Assembly: GCF_902459465.1 (NCBI RefSeq)
Contig: NC_047063.1
Span: 17,387,685 to 17,451,684 of the forward strand
DNA: 64,000 bases
Direction of reading: 5' to 3'
DNA from: Asterias rubens
Lineage: Eukaryota > Echinodermata > Asteroidea > Forcipulatida > Asteriidae
In this document: positions 35,901 to 46,300 of the stretch, one piece after another
How positions within the stretch are numbered: position 1 is the stretch's first letter
Layout of the letters: every line of letters starts with the position of its first letter
The notes under the pieces: generated by a model
Told to the model about the DNA's origin: nothing
The model's database searches: none
The model's input: the letters and a program-made list of their open reading frames with translations, nothing else
Program-made: the position numbers and the translations under genes

Positions 35901-36281
35901 GCAGGATTTTTGCCAAGCAACAGCAAGTAATGGATTTTCTGTATTTTATTTCATACCTACATACAAAAATTGCGTGGTCCAAAAGTGGGGGCTGCGGTTT
36001 TGAACAATTCTAGCGATCATCCCATGGTCTATTTATACCCCTGGGTGGATTCATACCTACACTCCAATGACTGAACCACCAGAACTAGAATTTGATGCTC
36101 TTATAACTGCTCGGCCATGACACCCAATTATTTCTTATTATTGTTTTCGCCACAGGATGCGGCGTGTTGTGGGATGTTTTTACCATGCCCCTCATCCAAC
36201 GTTCCATCTGTCGGGCTGTCTCCAATTCTCACAGCCGTCTTTACCTGTCTCCTTCTTGCAGTTGTCACTTTTCTTTTATAA
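23979..36281 (+). CDS. VWFA and Cache domain protein (alpha2delta/CACHD1-like), complete
   Basis: Extracellular or membrane-anchored VWFA/Cache protein, related to calcium-channel alpha2delta subunits, CACHD1 and the insect VWFA-cache proteins. Twelve exons: 23979..24229, 25844..25957, 27279..27370, 27759..27837, 28360..28577, 28951..29054, 30002..30207, 30574..30660, 31981..32236, 34759..34929, 35367..35459, 36156..36281. All have GT-AG borders and the sum is 1797 nt (598 aa plus stop). A hydrophobic N-terminal segment (~24-36, SLYLYVFLILVIS) suggests a signal peptide or anchor. Cys-rich stretch 85-150. YDPRLRSWFV precedes VWFA DVVIVVDSSASM with MIDAS D215, S217, S219, T298 and D332 present. 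The Cache-like part starts near 390 (TEPYLDAFG, LVAVVSIDISYEHI). The tail AVFTCLLLAVVTFLL ends the protein without a cytoplasmic domain, suggesting GPI or tail anchoring. It is much shorter than vertebrate alpha2delta. Confidence 0.92.
24510..24562. repeat. Hairpin GATAACGTAACGCTCCTGCC
   Basis: GTGCGATAACGTAACGCTCC and GGAAGGTTACGTTATCGCAC are inverted around a CGTCGG loop. The same TAACGTAACCCTCC motif ends the shared leader elements at 6.65 and 46.93 kb. Confidence 0.7.
24613..24745. mobile_element. Foldback MITE, GGCGCCACCACTTTTTCA family, copy 2
   Basis: AACTTTCCGCATGGCGCC at the left mirrors GGCGCCATACGGAAACTTTT at the right. In intron 1 of the VWFA gene. A third terminus is at 47143-47170. 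Confidence 0.88.
25095..25200 (+). mobile_element. MITE family A, copy 5 (left end only)
   Basis: Runs from TTAAAGGCAGTGGACACTAT to GGTTGATGGTATAAACAT, then is replaced by a tRNA-derived SINE at about 25235. VWFA intron 1. Confidence 0.82.
25235..25578 (+). mobile_element. tRNA-derived SINE, family 2 (Ser/Leu-like head)
   Basis: CAGCCGAGTGGTTAGGAACA (A box) and GTGTGGGTTCGAATCCC (B box), followed by TTGAGCAGGATACTTTACTA and the GCGCTATATAAGAATTTGTTATT end, then AT-rich repeats. Other copies: 33.2 kb (+), 34.1 kb (-), 36.1 kb (-, fragment). The body resembles a tRNA-derived SINE, not a functional tRNA. Confidence 0.82.
26836..27223 (+). mobile_element. MITE family A, copy 6
   Basis: Nearly full length: AAGGCAGTGGACACTATTGG to CAATTGTGTCCAGTGTGTTTAA. 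Lies 55 bp before VWFA exon 3. Confidence 0.88.
27455..27690 (+). mobile_element. MITE family A, copy 7 (internal fragment)
   Basis: Retains GTTGGTAACAAGCAATG, GAGAAACGGCTCCCTCTGAA and AAAGCACACAGAGTTGTG, but lacks both termini. VWFA intron 3. Confidence 0.75.
27840..27866 (+). repeat. (ATTT)n microsatellite at a splice donor
   Basis: Six TTTA units start within the donor (AAG|GTAATTTATT) of VWFA exon 4. Length change here would lie within 2-30 nt of the splice site. Confidence 0.9.
28304..28343 (+). repeat. (TTGAA)n microsatellite
   Basis: Eight TTGAA units end 16 bp before the acceptor of VWFA exon 5, replacing what would be its polypyrimidine tract; TTATTTTTTGCATCTCAAG remains. Confidence 0.9.
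28683..28870 (+). mobile_element. tRNA-derived SINE-like element, family 3
   Basis: GTTGGCGTAGTGGTATCTTT (A box) and CTACGTTGAATTCCG (decayed B box). Relatives: 36.73-36.84 kb (-, with GGATTCGAACCGGGGTCC), 41.34-41.51 kb (-) and 49.53-49.68 kb (+). Confidence 0.65.
29073..29442 (-). mobile_element. MITE family A, copy 8, beside a VWFA splice donor
   Basis: Reverse copy beginning TTTAAAGCCACTGGTCACC only 18 nt after the donor of VWFA exon 6 (29055) and ending AGTGTCCACTGCCTTTAAA. Confidence 0.88.
30230..30392. mobile_element. Foldback element (GTGAGTTGGGGTGGTTCTGAA ends)
   Basis: GAGTTGGGGTGGTTCTGAAA and GTTGGATTAACTTGACGTTT are mirrored by AAACGTCAAGTTAATCCAAC and TTTTCAGAACCACCCCAACTC. The loop is CTTCTTCTTTCTCC. 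It begins about 22 nt after VWFA exon 7. Confidence 0.9.
30945..31070. mobile_element. MITE with TTAGGACT core, copy 1 (diverged)
   Basis: CTTAGGACTTAAGGCAAGTT and CTCATCCTAACTCGAGATAGG with TTCGTGAAGTTGG end. Clearer copies at 36.84, 38.17 and 41.51 kb. Confidence 0.5.
31470..31692. mobile_element. MITE with GCCTTTTTGAGATATGGCGGAC ends, copy 1
   Basis: AAGCCTTTTTGAGATATGGC and GCCATATCTCAAAAAGGCTT are perfect inverted ends. Inside is the CACCAACATGGTGAGCGTGG segment that forms the empty site of the 81-bp hairpin. VWFA intron 8. Confidence 0.85.
32462..32562 (+). repeat. 39-bp tandem repeat, ~2.5 copies
   Basis: GCAATCCCTCGATG starts at 32462, 32501 and 32540, each but the last followed by AGGACTAAAGTTTGTTTATA. 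VWFA intron 9. Confidence 0.9.
33205..33600 (+). mobile_element. tRNA-derived SINE, family 2, copy 2
   Basis: GTGACCGAGCGGTTAAGAGC and GTGTGGGTTCGAACCCC form a clear Leu/Ser-type head. The tail has ACATAACCATTGCTTCG, GATGTGACGTAAAGCCGTTG and an (ATT)n end at 33600. Confidence 0.85.
33940..34150 (-). mobile_element. tRNA-derived SINE, family 2, copy 3 (reverse)
   Basis: On the minus strand AGACAAGAGCACCAATATCA and GAGTGAGGGTTCGAATCCC with CACTTGTGTCCCTGAGCAAG. The 3' AATAATAATATTC tail is at 33790-33815. Confidence 0.8.
36020..36125 (-). mobile_element. SINE family 2 fragment
   Basis: Reverse-strand GTGTCATGGCCGAGCAGTTA and ATCAAATTCTAGTTCTGG; the B box is degraded. It ends about 30 bp before VWFA exon 12. 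Confidence 0.65.
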
Positions 36282-38167
36282 TACTTGGCATTTTTCTATC
36301 TCATCAATGTTAATTTGAAAAATGTAAAGGCTTTTTTTACGGTTTTTCCTTGAATTTTATAGCACTAAGTTTAAAAAAAAATTTAAAAATGGTGCCCCTT
36401 TTTGTATGTGCGAATATATGCATCATTGTTGTACCACGCCTAATAACTGTGTTTTGAAATATACATTTTTTTTAAGTACAGGATTAGTACGTATATAAAA
36501 ATAAGATTAATTGGTTACCTAGCAAAAGCTCACAAGTTAGAAAGTTTCCCACTAGTACCAATACTCTACAAATTCGTCTGAAATATATGTTCTTTCAATT
36601 TGAGAAAACGGCATGAAAGACCTCCATTGCTTATTTTAATTGCCGCAGTCAAATTAAGCCTGTTTGTGAACAAGCACAAAAATTTGTTATAAAACGTCAA
36701 CGGCTTTGAGAGAGATGTTCAGTTTAAAATGTGGGAGGAAAACCCCAGAGAGCGAGGACCTGATCTAAGCGCAGGATTCGAACCGGGGTCCACAGAGGTG
36801 AAAGGGAGGGAAAGACACTACTTAGCAAACCTGGGGTGGATTTCACAAAGAGTTAGGACTAGTCTTATCTCGAGTTAGGACCAGTTATTCGTCCTAATTT
36901 AGGACTATCCATGCAATTTGTATATGGCTAGGACTAGTCCTAACTCTTTGTGAAATCGACCCCAGATTCCCTTCTTAAGGGCTTGGTGCACAGACAGTCT
37001 TCTTGAAGCACGGCAAAGTACTGAGTCTGTCGGAGGCTTTCGTAGGAAAGTGCTTGTGGGGGCCAGCAGAGCTTTTTTAAACCAATGATGTGCTATCTCT
37101 TGTACAATTAACCAAATATGTGTCTGGGTTTTTGGTCATCTCTTCTGAACTCGTTGTAACCTCCTTACATGAAAATCAGATGTACAGCCGCTTTCAAAAT
37201 CAGGTTTCTCATTATTTATAATAATGAGACATCAACATTCTACCTATGGCCATGGCCTATGTTGCCCCTGCAAAAGTTCCTACTATTCTGTAAGATTTTC
37301 CATTGGAAGTGCCCTTTGAAAAAATGGAATTGGTCTTGTCCGCTCATAGATTAAATTCTAGACCTGATATTCCAGGAGTGGACGAAGGCACACATGATGT
37401 GTAAGCTTTTTGCGAACAAGATAGATGAACATCAAATAAAATTCTATCACTAAAAAATTTTGTCGTCCTACAAAACAAAACAGCCAAAATATGTTTCTGT
37501 GTAGATAAACTGTTTTATTTATAACAAATAATTTCTTTTTTTATTTGTTAAGCGACACATTGCCTTGGGATTGGGTGCTTTGTGCTATAAAAGCATTTAT
37601 CATGAAATGAATATGATTGGAAAGATGTTTTAAAAATAGAATATAATGCGTCACAAAAACATGTCTCAAAATTATGTGGTTTTCATTTTACTTTGTGAAC
37701 TAAAGCTGTGTTCGCATTGGACTTCAAATGGTTAAATGACCGCCTTTGCTAACTTACCGATATTAAGTCCAAGTGCGAACAGTCAATAACTTACCACGCT
37801 GATAAGTTACCGCCATGGCTCTGTTAACTTAACAGGCCGATTTGAGCCGTGGTAAACTTAACAATGTTAACTACGGTCCAATGCAAACGCGCCATTCCGG
37901 TTACTTAACAATACTGTCACGTGACTTATTTCAAGTCTGCTGATGTTCAAACCACTGTGTGCAATATGCGCTGCTCCAAAAAAATTCATGTTAAAAGCAT
38001 AGCTGCTTTTCCACTGCGTACACATCGCAGGGAGCCCAAGCCTGAACCGGAGCCACAGCAAGGGTTTGAGAAAGGCCCCCTGTTAAGTAACTGGACACAA
38101 ATTAATCCATGTGCAAACAGCTGTTATGTTATGGACTGTTATGTTAAATTACTGGGGCCGGTGAGTT
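36282..38167. other. Intergenic repeat field after the VWFA gene
   Basis: Contains likely VWFA 3' UTR at its start (T- and A-rich, no clear AATAAA within 200 bp), the family-3 SINE remnant at 36730-36835, a TTAGGACTAG MITE at 36832-36964 and a CACATTGCCTTGG repeat at 37553-37720. No coding sequence seen. Confidence 0.55.
36832..36964. mobile_element. MITE with TTAGGACTAGTC core, copy 2
   Basis: GGGTGGATTTCACAAAGAGT and TTAGGACTAGTCTTATCTCG at the left, GACTAGTCCTAACTCTTTGT and GAAATCGACCCC at the right: inverted ends about 30 bp long. Confidence 0.85.
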
Positions 38168-38342
38168 ACCAGGGGTTGATTTCGCAAAGAGTTAGGACTC
38201 GTCTTATCTCGAGTAAGGACAAGTAACTAGTCCTAACGTAAGATTAATCTTAAGGTCTGCATGCTTCAGTGCAGGGCTGGGACTCGCCCTAAGTCCTAAG
38301 ATTAGTCTTAAGTTAGGAAGAGTTTTGTGAAATCGACGGCAG
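38168..38342. mobile_element. MITE with TTAGGACTAGTC core, copy 3
   Basis: GGGGTTGATTTCGCAAAGAG to TTTTGTGAAATCGACGGC, with GGACTCGTCTTATCTCGAGT inside. Confidence 0.8.
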
Positions 38343-39054
38343 ACCCCAAATTCCAATGCGAACGTGGCTTTACACACTCGGCCATTGTGTAGAACCAAAT
38401 TTTTGACTCCAGAAAATTTGGGACCAGGTTCACGAAGTAAAGGGAAAGCCACACAGTTTTATTCTACTTTTAAAACATCATTCCAACCATAGTCATTTGA
38501 TAACTAATGCTTTTTATAGCTCAATTAAGCACCAAATCTAAAAGCAATTGTGTCCATTTATTGAGTGAAATATCAGGCTCGCTAATGCGGGCCAATCTTT
38601 GTAATACTGAATCAGGAAGCTTAATGAAATTTAAAATTGCAATTTTGATAACGTCTTTCGATATTGAGTGTTTGTAACTGTACATTTTCCGAACTTTCTT
38701 CTTTCTCGAAATAACATGATGATATATGTGAAATAATGTGTATATAATTTGTATAAAATGGATCAATTTTGTGCTGCTGCTTAGTGGAAATATTACACAA
38801 ATATTGGATGCATATAAGTACAATATTGCTAAATATAATCACTGGTTGAAATCCTGACTGTTCCATTTCACGATTTAATTTCTTAATATAGGACAGTCCA
38901 GATTTTTTAAAGTGATTAATTCTGCAAGATTACCTAATATGCATCCTTTATATGTTTCACACCTCACACATAGATTCTTGTTTTTATATTTTGCATATAA
39001 TTGATAATTTATTTCAACCATATTTCAACAACGTTTTGAACTACTTATAAATTA

Positions 39055-39399
39055 TAGGACACTATTAGTATTTATTGAAAATAATTGTTGGCATAAAAAC
39101 TTACTCAGTAACAAGCAATGGAGAGCTGTTGATAGTATAAAACATTGCGAGAAACGGCTCCTTTCTGAAGTAACGTAGTTTTCGAGAAAGAAGTAATTTT
39201 CCACGAATTTGATTTCAAGACCTCGAAATTTTGAGGTCTCGAAATCAAACATCAGAAAGGACACAACTTCGTGTGACATGGGTGTTTTTTCTTTCATAGT
39301 TATCTCGCAACTTTTTCGTGTTTGGCATTTTATGCATATGTTGAGATACACCAAGTGAGAAGACTGGTCTTTGACGATTACCAATAGTGTCCAGTGTCT
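39055..39399 (+). mobile_element. MITE family A, copy 9
   Basis: Left end degraded (GGACACTATTAGTATT); the right end is CAATAGTGTCCAGTGTCTA, directly abutting the 126-bp tandem duplication. Confidence 0.82.
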
Positions 39400-39651
39400 A
39401 GAGCAAGGAATCCTCCTCTTTGCTGAGTCATTGCATCACACATACGCATTTGCTGCGTGCCCTTAATTTTCGCAACTTTAGCTAGCTTATGTGTCTGTGT
39501 TTTTTTTCTTAGAACCAAAACCCTTAGAGCAAGGAATCCTCCTCTTTGCTGAGTCATTGCATCACACATACGCATTTGCTGCGTGCCCTTAATTTTCGCA
39601 ACTTTAGCTAGCTTATGTGTCTGTGTTTTTTTTCTTAGAACCAAAACCCTC
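39400..39651 (+). repeat. Recent 126-bp tandem duplication
   Basis: AGAGCAAGGAATCCTCCTCT to AGAACCAAAACCCTT occurs twice in a row (39400-39525, 39526-39651) with essentially no differences, so it is either very recent or an assembly artefact. Confidence 0.93.
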
Positions 39652-39796
39652 CTTTTCCTTGTTCCAAAGCTTTTTTATGCCCGTTCCTAATACACTATTG
39701 GTCTGTAAAATTAGAGAACATTGCACAGTTTTGTGTGGGGCTGATTGGATGTGACGCGTAGGCATTTATGCGTCTGACGAGTGCACAACTCTTTAA

Positions 39797-39919
39797 GCCT
39801 TTTTGAGGTATGGCGGACGTAATAGAAGTGTACTGATTGGTTTGGGTGTATAGACACAAATTTACCCAGAACTTCTTTCATGATAAACCATAGCATTGTG
39901 TCCGCCATATCTCATAGCC
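39797..39919. mobile_element. MITE with GCCTTTTTGAGATATGGCGGAC ends, copy 2
   Basis: AAGCCTTTTTGAGGTATGGC to GTCCGCCATATCTCATAGCC; shorter than the copy at 31.47 kb and with a different interior. Confidence 0.8.
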
Positions 39920-40689
39920 TATTGTATTTGCCGATCAATAGTGTGTTCCATGCATTAATGTGCACGACGTCAGCATTATTCCTTGGGAAACGTTAACTCC
40001 TATGGGTTTCTTGACCAGTTTCTTGACCAGCCAATTGTGTGAATTGGGTGTGGCTTACAACGGAATGACATAACTGGATACTAAACAGTTAGCAATATCA
40101 TTTGTATCATATTTATGTGGATAATATTTGTATAAACAGACAGTTTACACAGTGTGTGTGTGTGTTTTATGTTGAAAGGGGAAGTGGAAAAGTATGAAAA
40201 AAACATCTGTATAATATTGTTGCCGTCACATGTTTTTTTCTATTAAACTATTTTTATTTGAATGGATATTTGTTACTTCTAGTCTGGGCTCAATCTCATG
40301 GAGCTGACGACAGTGTGGAATCTCTTTAAAAACACGTTTTACATACTAAAATAATTTGTGTGACTTGTTTTACTAATTTCTCAAAAACCACAGCACCTCA
40401 GCAGGTAATATTTTAAGGAAAGCTTAATGTAAATCTGTGAACATTGTGTTTTGTATCCAACAAAAAGTACCCAAAACCATTTAAGGGGGATGGAGGGGGG
40501 GGGGAGTGGGGTTGCTTTGCCCAAAACGTTCAAAGATATGAGTTGCTTAAGCGGAAAATATTGCTGAACAGTTGTCTACTAAGAAATTAGCAGGACACCA
40601 GTTACTTATTGTACACATGACATGACATGACAGTTATAGTTTTGTTGTGCTAAGCTACGTTTTGTGCTTAAGCAGCTCTATGAAACGGA

Positions 40690-41990
40690 GCCCTGGTTGT
40701 GTTAGTTCACAAAGTAAAAAAGAAAGCCACACAAGTTCGAGGGATATTTGTGTGAATCTTTGTATTCTACTTCAAAACATCTTTCCAACCATACTAATTT
40801 CATAACATACACTTTTATAGCCCAAAGCGTCCAATTGTCAAACAATGTGTCTCTTTGATAATTTGAGGGTTTTTACATAAATTCATTCTTACTTATAAAG
40901 AAAAACAAATATTTAGTTCCGACCAAAAGATAGTGATTTACCCTTTGGTTGTTATTTTCTGCCAATCATTAACAATTATTTATTAAGTTATGTTTATAAA
41001 GTGTTTTATACAATGAATAAACAAAATTGCCTGTGTTACTTTTCTTTCCTGAATTGTTGTACTTGTTCATTGTCATGAGTCTGAATGCTTACTGATAATG
41101 AAGTTCATACAAGAACCATATGAAGGCATTGAAAAAATAGATTTCTGATACATATGGACAGTGGTAAATCTTTCTGTTCCTTACAATAGCTCTGCTTATT
41201 TCACAAGGTTTTTTTAAAACTTCTTTTCATTACATTTTATCAATTCTGGTTGAAAAGCCAGCGATTCTCAGATAAGCGAAAAAGCCAAACATAATCACTG
41301 TACTAACCAAGAACCCAATATATGGAGAAGACAAGGAAGGAAGTTTCAGCCTTAAGCTGTGAAAGAAAAAACCCTAGAGAAGTATTCCATGGAAAACCAA
41401 TGCCATCAGGTAGAGATCGAAACCCCAATCCACATAGTGCCCTGTCAGGTTTGGAACCAGGATCCACAGGTGGAAGGTGAAGAAAGATACTACTACGCCA
41501 ACCTGGGTTCCAGTTAGGTAGGACTATCCCTAGGGACTAGTCCTAGGAGATATAAGAAACATGGTTGTCCTAAGGTAGGACGAAGTTAGGACGAGGGACG
41601 AAGTTAGGACGAGTAACTCGTCCTAACTCACATAAGACTAGTCTTAACTTTGTGAAATCCACCCCATACCCCCTAAAATTTATTGGTTGAAGGGACACAT
41701 TGCCTTGGCTTGGATCGGTCGAGTTGGTCCATGAAAAGCGTTTGAAATGGCTATGAAACTTATATGGTTAGAAAGATGTTGTTAAAGTAGAATATAATGA
41801 TCCACACAAATATGCCTCCAAATTGCGTGGTTTTCCTTTTACTTTGCGAACTTACACGGTCGGCCATTTTTTTATGGAGTAAAAAATTTGTCTCCACAAA
41901 ATGGCGTGTCGTGTTAGTTCACTTCGTACAAGAAAAACCATGCAACTTTGAATCAGTATATTCTACTTTTAAAACGTCTTCCTAACCATA
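40690..41990. other. Repeat field: CACATTGCCTTGGATCGGTCG family and others
   Basis: 41695-41990 carries ACACATTGCCTTGGCTTGGA, TCCACACAAATATGCCTCCA and CGGTCGGCCATTT, shared with 28.05-28.27, 37.55-37.72 and (reverse) 42.60-42.68 kb. 41508-41668 is a TTAGGACTAGTC MITE and 41340-41510 a family-3 SINE. 42000-42600 shows only ATGGTCAGTCGCAT(A/T)AC motifs recurring at about 42005, 42179 and 42369. Confidence 0.55.
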
Positions 41991-42724
41991 ATATGGGAAA
42001 TTCCATGGTCAGTCGCATTACACTGTTTAGTGTCTTTTCTTGATCTTGGTGATGTTACGTCTATGTGACATATTCTTTCCACCAAGTTTATAGACTGATT
42101 TGTACTTGACACCCAAGGCTTTGAAGTGATGTTAGATATGTTGTGGGGTTTGTGCTCTGGATGTTATAACATAAAAAGCGGTCAGTCGCATTACACAAAA
42201 AGGACATGGAAAAAGTACACGTCACAATTCAAAGGTTTCCTATAATTAAAAATCTTGCGAAAGTTTTACTACATGTAATAAACAACTCTTATACTGTACA
42301 TAAGAATCCAACAGGATACTTATAAACGGTCAGCAACTTTAACTTTTAGGTATACATGGCAAAACTATGGTCAGTCGCATAAGTCTATACGGTCAGTAAC
42401 ATTACAGTTGTTCACGTCAATTTAGCCAAGCCTACATGGAGCCCAAGCTGAGTTCTTAGTTGGCAAAATTGGGTTCATACCTTGTCAACAACTTAAATAA
42501 ATTGATTTTATATGTAAGCTATAACTTCGTGGAACGAAAGTTGTGACACAAATTTAATTTGTTGGTGTCATGTCCATGTCTGCATGGAATTGCCCATAAT
42601 TATGCATTCTATAACAAATGGTTTCAAACGTTTTCCTAGCCAGCCCAACTCGCCTGATCCAAGGCAATGTGTGCTTTTAAGATGAGTGAGACAAATGAAA
42701 TCAAAACACAAGACAAACTAATTT

Positions 42725-43364
42725 TCCATCCTGTTTAGTTTATTGCGCTTCTACAGAGCATAAACAATCAATTATCTGTACAATAAAGATATTAAAGAAT
42801 GACGTAATCACATTGACTCCAGACCTAGTCTTGATTGGCTCCGAGGGACTATAGGAGGCAACTCTACAAATTTGGTTCACTTTGATCCAGATGATTGTTT
42901 GATACTGTTATCTCTTCTTCAATAATTTGTGCTATTGGCAACTATGTAACAAAACTAACATCTGTAATGAAGACCATCCTAAACCATGAACTAGAGTGAA
43001 GACCCTTAAATCATTCCATCAACAGTAGTTCTGATCCGACTCCTTTACGAAACTCTGTCTTTTGTTTCACTAAAAGCTGAACAATTGTAATTCATGATAT
43101 TGAATATTTGCGCAACAATTTACACGTTTTGTTGTGGATCAAGATTGAACCATTTTTCATTTCATTTTATTCGAAAATTGAAACATTCCTCTTCGTATTC
43201 CCTTCAGAGGTCTTTAAAACTTTGAGCCACGGTGAGTCGAATGGATCCAAAGGTTTCATCATTTACCAGTGAGTCACATAGAAATGAGCCGCTGGTATTC
43301 AATGAGTTAAACAAAAAAATACTCAACAAAAAATGTTTAAATAAAAAAAAAAACATAAAAGTAC
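42725..43364 (-). other. Probable LLPH 3' UTR
   Basis: Lies between the LLPH stop at 43365 and a minus-strand AATAAA at 42744-42739, the best polyadenylation signal nearby. No repeats of the common families fall inside, consistent with transcribed sequence. Confidence 0.45.
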
Positions 43365-46300
43365 TCAAAACGTTTTGCCAGATCCGGCTCGTTTGAGTTT
43401 GTGCTTGTTCAGTCTTCCTTTCCGTTTGATTTTCTTGATTTTCCGATGGCTCATCCAGATGGGGTAGTTGCCGTGCTCATTCTTGAGACCCTTTCCCTTC
43501 TTCTTGTCCTCGCCGTCTGTCTCCATGGATTCTAGCTGCTCAGCATCTGTTGGAGAGAGAGAGTACATCAGTGCACAATTTCATAGCATTGCTTTACGGA
43601 AAGCAAATTTTCATGCCAACTGTAGCAGAAAGATTAAATTAAGCATAAGTTTACTTCACAGGTCAGCAAGAAAACTAGGTGGCCATCTTAAGCATTCACC
43701 ATGGATTTGTATTCTTACGTCATTTGTTTTCACACAGTAAGCCCCAGAAGGTTAGCATGCCCTTTCCTGTGCTTATGGTTAACAGCGCTATGAAATAGAA
43801 ACAGGGGCATTTCAAACCAAACTCTGTGCAGGTTTTCATTTCAAAGTGCTCCTAACAGTAACTGAAGGCACACAAAAAAGACAGGCAAACCTGCATAAAA
43901 ATGAATGACTTAACAATGCAAATCCATGGTGAACTGGATGTTTGTCTAAAGCGCAGTGGTCTAAATGAAATGGCGCAATATAAAAACCCATTGTATATTG
44001 TATTGTGAACGGGTAAGCTTAGCTGGCTAAATTTCTTGCTAACCAGTAAAATACGCTTACACTGGTCCCCATAATAATAATAATAGTAATAATAATAATA
44101 ATAATAATAACAATAATTTATTGAACTTATATTGCACTCTCTCCAGGACCAGCCTATTTGAGACCGCATAACAAAAACACAATTCCAGTTAAAAAAAATT
44201 AAAATTATGAAAGTTAATCCATCCACAAAACAAATGCGTAAATTACAGCAAAAAATAAAAGGGTAAAAAACAAAATCCAAGGTGAATTTACCCAATTTGT
44301 TTTCCTCTTCGTTCTCATTGTTCTCATCAACCATAGCATCTTCGGCTGCTTCACCGGTTCCCTTGATCTTGTCTCTGTCCGGTACGTATCTCAAGTCGTA
44401 TTTCGTTCCTGATGCTTGATTGACACCTGGTTTGGTGATCAGCTCTCTGAGATCCTCAACTACCATGAAAATAACAGACCAAAGGTGTCATGCTTGTGCT
44501 ACAATAAAAGTCACTGTTTATTCAATATACAGGGTTCGAATTTAGGAGGAAAACCTACAAGGCCACTGGGCTTGTTGCTAAAAATGTTTACTGTACCAGA
44601 ATTTCTTTTACAATCTTGTAAAAGAAATTCTGGTCTTGACCAGAATCAAAATGAGAAACAAATTCCAGGACAACCCAGGAGAGTTTAACATGCATTGAAC
44701 AGTTTCTATTTGAACAAGCACAAAGATAAACAAAGAGAACATTAGTCAGTATTAATATCAATAAAGGGTCTGGGTACTTTTTACACAATGTCCACAGATT
44801 TACATTCAACTTAAACAGTTTGAAGGTAACGATAGTACCCTTAAAATATTACTTGCTGAGGTGCTGACAGTTTTTGAGAAAGAGTAAAACAATGTCACAA
44901 ACATTATTTTAGTCTCAGTTTTAGCATGTAAGAACGTTTTAACCAGTTATGGTATTTCACCATAGCATACCGCAACTGGTTAATTTGTTTTTATATGCAA
45001 AATAATTTCCGTCTCACTGACAGACTGAGACTAAAATATCAGACTCAAAAGTCAACATTTGAACATAATTTTACTGGCCCAACACTTTAATCACTGGCCT
45101 TGGGCCTACGGTCCTGAATTTACATTAATATCATTATTGTTATTATTATTTCGGCCAAGATTTAAACAGTTAGTACAAGATACAATATTACCGAAAAAAT
45201 ATAACTGTATAAGAAACAACGAATGTAAACTTTAAATACATGTGACATCTAGAACAATTGTAAACCAATGATGGAATTGAAACATAACACTGACAAATCA
45301 AAGCAAGACAACTATTCTCTATTTTGTTAGCAAAAGCCAATTCTGTAATGTTCCTTTAAGAAAAACCTATTTGAGTTTAAAAATCGACCTAAAAATAATG
45401 TACAAATGAGGAAATGGGTGGCTAATGCATACAGCCCACGGCCTCTCTCTCTCACCACACTCACGACACTGTGGCCCCAGGTTTGATTCCCAGCCAAAGG
45501 CCATATGTGAGTAGGGTAATTGTGTGCCTTCGTTCTCTAATGTGCCACACCGACAATGTTTTTTTTCTGCAGGCTCTCTGGGTTTCTTCACTTCAGAATT
45601 ATCAAACACTTTGATCTCTGGCTGAGCTCCGTTAAAGGCAGTGGACACTATTGGTAATTACTCAAAATAATTATTAGCATTAAAATAGCGAGTAATGGGG
45701 AGAGGTTGTTAGTATAAAACATTGTGAGAAATGGCTCTCTCTGATGTAATGAAGTTTTCGAGAAAGAAGTAATTTTCCACGAATTTTATTTTGAGACGTC
45801 AGATTTAGAATTTGAAGTTGCGAAATCAAATTTTCACAGGTTTGTTATTTTATGCATACGTTGAGATACTAGCCCTGTGGGCTACCTTGAAAATGTAGTT
45901 AATTTTGACCCCTGCACCAACTGGGAAGGCTAGTCTTTGACAATTACCAAAAGTGTCCAGTGTCTTTAATGACCCAAACTGTCAAAGAAACCCTCCAAGG
46001 CATGATATTTGTTTCTTGGAAAAAAATAGGAACACTTCATAGAGTACAAGGACTCCTTACATGTACATATTTTTCAGGCTATTTATTCCAAGGGCAAACA
46101 AAATCAGGGAAGTCAGATTAAAGTAGGAAGAATGCCATGTCTGGCATGCCTGGGGCTAAAATGCATTGTAGCCGTGTCCTTCGTAGTTCAGCTTCTTAGC
46201 TGCGAGTAAGGACGATTAGCCTCCCTAAGAATCATCAATTATATATCATTTTGTATGCAGGAAAAAGATAATATTTGAGAAAAAAAGAAATTGTAGGAAG

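Noticed and set aside
39378-39644. Minus-strand frame with a repeated peptide block
   Set aside because: Direct consequence of the 126-bp tandem duplication; no start context, splice sites or domain.
43852-44291. Long minus frame with poly-Tyr stretch continuous with LLPH exon 2
   Set aside because: Produced by readthrough of the donor at 44291 into an (AAT)n microsatellite in the intron.
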